Source: a virus. Taken from it: a DNA stretch of 32,957 nt. The DNA lies in IMG/VR virus record IMGVR_UViG_3300027797_000079, positions 1 to 32,957 of that record, one strand, 5' to 3'. Position numbers and translations under genes: made by a program. The notes beneath the pieces are model-generated. The model was given only the letters and a program-made list of their open reading frames with translations, made no database searches and was not told where the DNA came from. How positions within the stretch are numbered: position 1 is the stretch's first letter; every line of letters begins with the position of its first letter. Below, one piece after another: positions 28,376 to 32,957 of the stretch.

Positions 28376-28918
28376 TCATGCACCTGCCTTGATGCTGAGC
28401 AGTGCTTCTATTTCTGCGATGGTGAGTGTGATGGTGATGGTTGCGCCTTCACCGAAGCGATTGCTATCACGGTACTGTGTGCGTGATGCAGGGTTGATGT
28501 TGAGTGCTTGGTTGACTCGTTCTGCGAGTTCTTGGCCTGCTGCGTCACGTGTGTAGTAATCAGCGGATTCGTCGACGTTGAGCAGTGCGTTGACTCGTGT
28601 GGCAGTTGCTGCTTTCTTGTCACGGTTGATTTCAGCCCATGCGATTTGCTGGCCAAGACTGGCGACTTCGCTGACTGTCGCAGCGTTGATCTTGCGTGGT
28701 TCGCCGTAGGTCACTACTGCTTGAGCATTGATGTACACTGGTGTGGCCATGAAGTACGTGCGTGTGGTGGTTGAGCCAAATGCCTGTTTGATCTCTTCAA
28801 TGACGATCTCGGTTGGCATGTACATTGCAGTGCTGTTGTTGCTGCAGACCATCTTGGTGCGGTTGATGTCGCTGGTGATTTGCTCGGTGATGAGTTTTTT
28901 TGCTTCTTTGCGGTTCAT
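28376..28918 (-). CDS. Hypothetical protein, 180 aa
   Basis: Begins MNRKEAKKLITEQITSDINR and includes NAATVSEVASLGQQIAWAEI, KAATATRVNALLNVDESADY and a C-terminal ATITITLTIAEIEALLSIK. It looks like a soluble mixed alpha/beta protein. No family recognised. AAGGGAG stands before ATG 28918 in the CCAACAAGGGAG leader also used at 9157 and 29611. Confidence 0.65.
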   Translation of the reverse strand: MNRKEAKKLITEQITSDINRTKMVCSNNSTAMYMPTEIVIEEIKQAFGSTTTRTYFMATPVYINAQAVVTYGEPRKINAATVSEVASLGQQIAWAEINRDKKAATATRVNALLNVDESADYYTRDAAGQELAERVNQALNINPASRTQYRDSNRFGEGATITITLTIAEIEALLSIKAGA

Positions 28919-29082
28919 TTCGTTTCTCCCTTGTTGGTGTGGTATTTGCGGTGGCGCATTGCTTCTACATCTGCGAACTCTTTGCTGGAGTAGGTGATTC
29001 GTTCACCGCAGGTGCAGATGACGGTGTGATGTCCGTCGGCTGGTGCGCCTGTGGACACTACGATGGTGATGTCGTCGTTCAT
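28915..29082 (-). CDS. Small protein with CxC motif, 55 aa
   Basis: MNDDITIVVSTGAPADGHHT then VICTCGERITYSSKEFADVE, followed by a histidine/basic end. The CTCGE segment with nearby histidines could bind a metal, like a half zinc-ribbon. It overlaps both neighbours by 4 bp (ATGA each side), so it is likely coupled. No family recognised. Confidence 0.6.
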   Translation of the reverse strand: MNDDITIVVSTGAPADGHHTVICTCGERITYSSKEFADVEAMRHRKYHTNKGETK

Positions 29083-29345
29083 TTGATTGTTCCGATCTTG
29101 GTGAGTTCCACGGCGAGTTGGTCTACGTAGGAAGTAGTGAGGGTTCTGTCGTTCGCCCAGTTGTTCATTGCTGGTATGACTGCTGGGTTGCGTGCCTCAA
29201 TGATGTCCATGGCTGCGAACTTGATGAGGCGTGTATCTTGATCGTCTCGGCGTTGGCACTCCTGGGCGACTTCCAGCAGTTGCTGGGTGGTGTGGCTCTC
29301 CAGTATTGCGGTCATTGTGCCGATGATGGTGGTGTGTGTGTTCAT
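29079..29345 (-). CDS. Hypothetical protein, 88 aa, helical
   Basis: A mainly helical soluble protein (MTAILESHTTQQLLEVAQEC, IKFAAMDIIEARNPAVIPAM, SYVDQLAVELTKIGT). It starts 5 nt after the upstream stop and overlaps the next start. No domain seen. Confidence 0.6.
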   Translation of the reverse strand: MNTHTTIIGTMTAILESHTTQQLLEVAQECQRRDDQDTRLIKFAAMDIIEARNPAVIPAMNNWANDRTLTTSYVDQLAVELTKIGTIK

Positions 29346-29350
29346 GTTGA

Positions 29351-29611
29351 TCAGGCTCGGTAGTTCAGGTAGAAGGAAGTGAACTCGTAATCTGCCTTGA
29401 TGCGAATGGCGGCTGCTTGGTACCAGTCACGCCATGCCATATCTAGTTCGTATTCGTCGCTGTCTTTGTCATTTTGCACTTCTTGCAGTGTTTGGTATGC
29501 GAACTGCTCGACGGCTAAGGCTTCTTCTGCTTTGAACTTGAGGTCGGCTAGGTGGTTGAGCGCTTCGGCTTCCCATTCTAGGATTGGTGTGGCTGGTGTG
29601 GTGGTGTCCAT
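29351..29611 (-). CDS. Hypothetical protein, 86 aa, first gene of the right-hand early operon
   Basis: A helical, acidic protein (ILEWEAEALNHLADLKFKAE, ELDMAWRDWYQAAAIRIKAD). GGGAG 6 nt before ATG 29611 lies in the same leader as the gene at 9157, directly behind promoter cassette B. First-gene position suggests strong early expression. No family recognised. Confidence 0.65.
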   Translation of the reverse strand: MDTTTPATPILEWEAEALNHLADLKFKAEEALAVEQFAYQTLQEVQNDKDSDEYELDMAWRDWYQAAAIRIKADYEFTSFYLNYRA

Positions 29612-29614
29612 TGT

Positions 29615-29680
29615 GGTCTCCCTTGTTGGTGTTGGCGTTCTTGCCTACCTAAATAGTTTATCATATCGGATTATCCACAA
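29615..29680 (-). promoter_or_regulatory. Promoter/leader cassette B
   Basis: Second copy of the cassette at 9161-9220: 35 identical bases at 29640-29674, including TATGAT (29660-29665), plus the shared CCAACAAGGGAG leader. It drives the small early genes leftward. The TATAAT of cassette A is GATAAT here, so TATGAT is the better shared -10 candidate. Confidence 0.65.
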
Positions 29681-29695
29681 CAACCATTGAACGAT

Positions 29696-29709
29696 GTGGC
29701 GTTTGTCAC
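29696..29709. promoter_or_regulatory. Operator-like palindrome upstream of cassette B
   Basis: GTGGC-GTTT-GTCAC, one mismatch from the GTGAC-GTTT-GTCAC of cassette A, and at nearly the same distance (30 versus 29 bp) from the TATGAT box. Only one copy is present here. Confidence 0.5.
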
Positions 29710-29775
29710 ATAGGGCTTGGCATACCTCTGAGCCTCACCTGGAAGCCACCCTCACTGATATAGCCCAGCCACCAG

Positions 29776-29804
29776 CAGAGGCCAACGGAGAGCCACGGAG
29801 ATAT
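29776..29804 (+). repeat. Dispersed ACGGAGA-iteron repeat, copy 4
   Basis: CAGAGGCCAACGGAGAGCC then ACGGAGATATC, identical in the core to copies 2 and 3. It sits between the PrimPol stop and cassette B, the same relative place as copy 2 has before cassette A. A GATATAGCCCAG flank (29757-29768) corresponds to GAAATAGCCC in copy 2. Confidence 0.8.
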
Positions 29805-29816
29805 CTCCCCTGACCG

Positions 29817-31715
29817 CTAGAGCAGGTACGACTCTATATCATTGTCAGCCTCAGCAGCATCAGCACGCCTGGCTCGGTGGCGCATCGCTGCACGCAGGGT
29901 CGCATTGCTCGCCGTGTAACCGTTCTCAGTCAAAAGCGCTCTCACTTTGCGGCCACTCATGCGTGCATCAATGTTCATATTGTCGAGCGTAGTGACTAGT
30001 TGATCAGTGCCATCAGGTGTCGGTGGCTCGTGTGCGATGTGGAACGTGAACGGGTCATCAGTTATGCGCAGATCTATCTTCTCAGGTATCCAACTCATTC
30101 GTGCCTTGCGTGTCTTCATCTGATATTGGCCTTTGCCTGACTTGCTGAGTTGCCAGACGATATCAACGTCGTCGTTCTTAGCACTGCTACCACGTTGTCC
30201 TTTTTCAACATCTTTGCCTGCATGGTCTATGCGTAAGAACGCTCGGCCTGCCTTCTTCAAGTGGATGCCTGTGTTGCGGTAGAACGCACGCACCGTATCG
30301 GCTTCGTTCTCATCACCTGACACTGCACGCCCGAATGTATCAATGACAACCAGATCTGCAGATACGAGTTCTGCAAGCCTAGCGACCTGCTTGCCACCAG
30401 CCACACTGTCAAGGCTATCTAAGTCAGGCAGCAGTGCGTATTGCAGGTTGCTCAGGTTGTATTCGGGGCCGTAGCCCATAGACTCTAATCGTTCAGCCAG
30501 GTCATCTGGTGTCATTTCATAGTCTAAGTACAGCACACGTCGAGGTTTCTGTGGGTGACCGAATATTGGTGTCCCTGTGGCGATCGCTGCAGATAGGAAT
30601 AGCGACAGCATTGATTTGCCTGTGCCACCAGGTGCGAATATCGCATGTGCACGTGCCTCAGCGATTATCGGCTCTGCCAACCATTCTGCAACTGTGTGAT
30701 CCTGTTCCCAAAAGACAGGCCAATCAATAAGCAATTTGAGCAAGTTGGCATCAGTATCGTCGATCTGACCAGTTGCTGTCACTGCCACTGTTGGCATGAG
30801 TTCATCTATCGTGGGGTGGTCAAATTGGCGCTCGTCTCGCAGTAGTGCACGTGCTGCCTCACTGCGATCGCCACCGTGGTTGCGACATGCGTAGTAGCCG
30901 AACTTGCTGTATGCACCTGCAGGCAACCAGTCAATACTGGAAGTAAACACCACGAGCACATCTTGGTTGCGATAGCCAGTGGTGGCAGATGTGCCTTCTC
31001 TAGGGTTTTTACCTGGTCGAGTCCAGTGGGTCTCACCAGTGGGGTCTGTAGCGCCTTCAGTCCAACCGTCACGCATTAGCAGTTCGTGCCAGGTGGTGCG
31101 ATTGTTGAATCTTGATGCTGGGCCGTCGCCATCATTGCTCAGCGGTGTGGTTGGTTGTTGCGCTGCTGGGTTCTGTATGAGTTCTAACATCCATGCTGGC
31201 ATCGGTGCTGGCTCTACATCTGCAGGCGACATGCCTGGTTGCCACTGGTACAGGTTGCCGTTCGGGTGTATGGTTGGTGGTGCGAGCACTTGGCCACCAT
31301 CGCCTCTGATGTCTATCCCTGCACCGAGTCGTGAACCTGCGTCGTTTCTGATCTCTACGCTTGGCGGTGCGAGCAGGTAGATATGCTGGCCATTGCTGCC
31401 AGTTGTCGCTCGCACTGTCAATGGCAGTGCACCATATCGTTTTTCTAGGTCTCGCAACGTCGACGTGCCTGATTTCGCAGGGTCGTGTTCATCAATATCA
31501 ACAACGATCAAGTTCTGGCCGTTCGGCTGTGGCCCAGTGGCGATACCGATACCGTGGTCGTTGTACAGTCCGTTGTACCAGTTGTGGATTGTGCGTGTGT
31601 TGTTTGTCGCTGCGTGTTGCCACGATGCCATCGGTGGTCGTTTCTGCCCTGGTTTGATTGGCAGTATCCGCCAACCGAGTGCAGCGAGTTCTAGTGCTTG
31701 TTCTTCAGTGTTCAC
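29817..31715 (-). CDS. Bifunctional primase-polymerase / RepA-DnaB-like helicase
   Basis: 632 aa replication protein. The N-terminal prim-pol domain (1-175) has DID (73-75), the GQH of motif II (109-111) and IDIRGDGG (134-141), the catalytic acidic and histidine residues of archaeo-eukaryotic primases. The C-terminal RecA-type ATPase has Walker A GGTGKS (363-368), YLDYE (396-400) and Walker B LVVIDT (455-460), as in RepA/DnaB-like helicases. A winged-helix-like tail closes the protein. It uses a GTG start overlapping the methyltransferase stop (GTGA). It is the only polymerase-type gene visible, so the phage may prime or copy with it and borrow the host replicase. Confidence 0.9.
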   Translation of the reverse strand: MNTEEQALELAALGWRILPIKPGQKRPPMASWQHAATNNTRTIHNWYNGLYNDHGIGIATGPQPNGQNLIVVDIDEHDPAKSGTSTLRDLEKRYGALPLTVRATTGSNGQHIYLLAPPSVEIRNDAGSRLGAGIDIRGDGGQVLAPPTIHPNGNLYQWQPGMSPADVEPAPMPAWMLELIQNPAAQQPTTPLSNDGDGPASRFNNRTTWHELLMRDGWTEGATDPTGETHWTRPGKNPREGTSATTGYRNQDVLVVFTSSIDWLPAGAYSKFGYYACRNHGGDRSEAARALLRDERQFDHPTIDELMPTVAVTATGQIDDTDANLLKLLIDWPVFWEQDHTVAEWLAEPIIAEARAHAIFAPGGTGKSMLSLFLSAAIATGTPIFGHPQKPRRVLYLDYEMTPDDLAERLESMGYGPEYNLSNLQYALLPDLDSLDSVAGGKQVARLAELVSADLVVIDTFGRAVSGDENEADTVRAFYRNTGIHLKKAGRAFLRIDHAGKDVEKGQRGSSAKNDDVDIVWQLSKSGKGQYQMKTRKARMSWIPEKIDLRITDDPFTFHIAHEPPTPDGTDQLVTTLDNMNIDARMSGRKVRALLTENGYTASNATLRAAMRHRARRADAAEADNDIESYLL

Positions 31716-32551
31716 TCGTGCCGCCTGTTGTGCGCTTCTATGATCATACGACCAACATACTCAGCGACTTGAGGCACTACTGCGTTACCTAAGCCTCTAA
31801 GTCTGTCCACCCGATGGGGAATCCCATCAGCCACTCTACCCACATCGGGTTCAGTCGCCCAGCAATCGTGGAGTGATCTAACTGCGCTATCCTGTCTTGC
31901 AAACTCTGCTGTTCGTCCGTAGATCTCAAACTCATCACGCAGTCCTGGATTTCTGTCATTGACGTGTGAGTCGTTGGGAACATCATCACTTTCTGCTCTA
32001 GTTTCCCTTTGTAGCCTTTTTTCTTGATGTTGGCTATGATCGACTTCGCAGTTCCTGTCATGGATGCTGATGCTCTTGGGGTAGGCCACGCAGAGAATCC
32101 GCTCACGTTGATGAGCGGCACCAACGCTGGCCGCTGATATAATCTGCCATTCTGCATCATACCCGATTTCGGTAAGGTCGCCAAGGACTCGGTCGAATCC
32201 CAAAGAGAGATGACCGCGGACATTCTCCAGGATTGCGTATTTTGGTCGTACTGCGCTAATGGCATCTCTAAATGCTGGCCACAAATGTCGTTCATCATTT
32301 TCTCCTTGTCGTTTCCCGAATGCACTGAATGGCTGGCAGGGATACCCTCCAGCGATAACATCTACATACGGCGCTGTTTCCCAGTCAATATTCCGTATAT
32401 CACCAAGGTTGGTAACGTCTGGCCAGTGTTTTTTCAGTACCTGGCATGCGAATGGGTCAATCTCTGAGTGCCATTTGACAGCCATGCCAGCACGCTCAAG
32501 CCCTAGATCAATGCCACCGATGCCACTGAAAAGGCTACCTACTGTCAGCAT
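31712..32551 (-). CDS. DNA cytosine-5 methyltransferase (second copy)
   Basis: 279 aa. Motif I LFSGIGGIDLG (7-17), motif IV GGYPCQPFS with catalytic Cys72, motif VI ENV (109-111), motif VIII HQRERI (147-152), and a short target-recognition region before the C-terminal RLRGLGNAVVPQVAEYVG. AGGGGAAC before ATG 32551 supports this start over ATG 32575. It differs strongly from the first copy, so the two probably methylate different sequences. It overlaps the 81-aa gene upstream by 17 bp and the PrimPol gene by 4 bp. Its +1 frame is open for 168 codons (separate entry). Confidence 0.95.
   Translation of the reverse strand: MLTVGSLFSGIGGIDLGLERAGMAVKWHSEIDPFACQVLKKHWPDVTNLGDIRNIDWETAPYVDVIAGGYPCQPFSAFGKRQGENDERHLWPAFRDAISAVRPKYAILENVRGHLSLGFDRVLGDLTEIGYDAEWQIISAASVGAAHQRERILCVAYPKSISIHDRNCEVDHSQHQEKRLQRETRAESDDVPNDSHVNDRNPGLRDEFEIYGRTAEFARQDSAVRSLHDCWATEPDVGRVADGIPHRVDRLRGLGNAVVPQVAEYVGRMIIEAHNRRHE
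31789..32295 (-). CDS. Candidate overprinted gene inside the second C5 methyltransferase (+1 frame)
   Basis: 168 aa wholly inside the methyltransferase gene, covering its residues about 86-254. AAGGAG (32302-32307) lies 6 nt before ATG 32295. The product looks like a real protein: LAQYDQNTQSWRMS, SLATLPKSGMMQNGRLYQ, WPTPRASAS, and the end LNPMWVEWLMGFPIGWTDLE. From memory, separate phage proteins with this exact landmark order (SW-x-MS, LP-x-SGM, WPTP-x-AS, LNP-x-[FW]VEWLMGFP-x-GWT) are common near Dcm genes. Either this is a true overlapping gene or databases are full of conserved shadow frames. Function unknown. Confidence 0.55.
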   Translation of the reverse strand: MNDICGQHLEMPLAQYDQNTQSWRMSAVISLWDSTESLATLPKSGMMQNGRLYQRPALVPLINVSGFSAWPTPRASASMTGTAKSIIANIKKKGYKGKLEQKVMMFPTTHTSMTEIQDCVMSLRSTDEQQSLQDRIAQLDHSTIAGRLNPMWVEWLMGFPIGWTDLEA

Positions 32552-32780
32552 TGTTTGTTCCCCTATTTTGAGCACGATACGTTGACGGTGCGTGATTAGA
32601 TTCTACCTCATCAGCATGCTCGCTATCATTGTACAGTCTGATCATGTGCAGGCAGATGTCGGGTTCTTCCATCTCAACCAGTTCAGAATCTGATAGTGGC
32701 ATGCCGTCGTGTGTATAGCACACTGGTGGTCCGCACCAACGGTTGCTCATGCCGATCTCTAGCCATTCATTGAAGTTCAT
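32535..32780 (-). CDS. Small conserved-type hypothetical protein, 81 aa
   Basis: MNFNEWLEIGMSNRWCGPPV, then CYTHDGMPLSDSE and an acidic stretch EEPDICLHMIRLY. Small phage proteins with a WCGPxVCYTHDG motif are widespread in actinophages and unassigned. AAGGGG lies 5 nt before ATG 32780 (ATG 32783 is closer to it). It is located between the amino-methyltransferase and the second C5 methyltransferase. Confidence 0.7.
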   Translation of the reverse strand: MNFNEWLEIGMSNRWCGPPVCYTHDGMPLSDSELVEMEEPDICLHMIRLYNDSEHADEVESNHAPSTYRAQNRGTNNADSR

Positions 32781-32792
32781 CATTTCCCCTTG

Positions 32793-32957
32793 TTATTTGA
32801 TTGTTACTGTGTTGAGTATCGGCTGGTCGTGCTCAATACGTCTGCGTGCGATCTCAGCGTAGTCAGCATTGAGTTCTGCGCCGATGAAGTCACAACCGTG
32901 ACGCATCGCCACGACTGCGACTGTGCCTGACCCTGTGAACGGGTCTAGCACTAAGTC
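32793..32957 (-). CDS. Amino-methyltransferase, 3' part (joins the gene at window start)
   Basis: Carries the DPFTGSGT motif and the C-terminal helix again within the terminal repeat, then 12 residues (HDQPILNTVTIK) and TAA at 32795-32793. Joined to the frame ending at base 4, it completes a 295-aa protein. Its stop lies just before the ribosome-binding site of the 81-aa gene. Confidence 0.9.
   Translation of the reverse strand, partial: DLVLDPFTGSGTVAVVAMRHGCDFIGAELNADYAEIARRRIEHDQPILNTVTIK
32832..32957. repeat. Terminal direct repeat, right copy
   Basis: Identical to bases 4-129. See the left copy for meaning. Confidence 0.95.

Overview
The window reads as an essentially complete genome of a small tailed phage (siphovirus-type: HK97-fold head, long-tail genes, no sheath) of an actinobacterium. 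Host evidence: two WhiB-like proteins, WhiB being an actinobacterial regulator family, and several small proteins of a type common in actinophages. The exact host cannot be read from the DNA. A 126-bp direct repeat joins the two ends (4-129 = 32832-32957), and a DNA methyltransferase gene cut by the window edges becomes one 295-aa frame when the ends are joined, so the map is circular or terminally redundant. I see no integrase, excisionase, immunity repressor, tRNA or CRISPR array, so a virulent phage is the simplest reading.

Every gene I can support is on the minus strand, so transcription runs from high to low coordinates, and genes mostly overlap by 1-4 bp (ATGA/GTGA). From right to left: (1) 29.6-27.1 kb, eight small genes behind a promoter cassette, ending in a WhiB; (2) 26.9-9.5 kb, HNH endonuclease, small and large terminase, portal, a multidomain prohead protease, capsid, connectors, two related tail-tube proteins, tail chaperone position, tape measure, minor tail protein, three tandem related surface/fibre proteins, a small lipoprotein, membrane proteins, an M15 endolysin and a phosphoesterase; (3) 9.2 kb leftward through the joint to 29.8 kb, the metabolism/replication operon behind a second copy of the same promoter cassette: small genes, a PurZ-like adenylosuccinate-synthetase homologue, a MazG/MazZ-like protein, a deoxyribosyltransferase-dUTPase fusion, a membrane-anchored muramidase-like protein, a RecB-like nuclease, a probable ssDNA-binding protein, WhiB, three DNA methyltransferases, a resolvase-like nuclease and a primase-polymerase/helicase.

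The most striking biology is in region 3. PurZ with the Asp-to-Ser change in its N-terminal loop, followed directly by a MazZ candidate, and a PrimPol-helicase as the only visible polymerase, resembles the 2-aminoadenine (Z-DNA) toolkit of cyanophage S-2L, but no DatZ dATPase or family-A DpoZ is visible. Both cytosine-5 methyltransferase genes also carry a long +1-frame internal ORF with its own Shine-Dalgarno sequence and protein-family-like motifs, which suggests overprinted genes. A dispersed element built on two ACGGAGA units 10 bp apart occurs four times at module boundaries, and twin promoter cassettes share a -10-like box, a leader and upstream GTGAC-N4-GTCAC palindromes.
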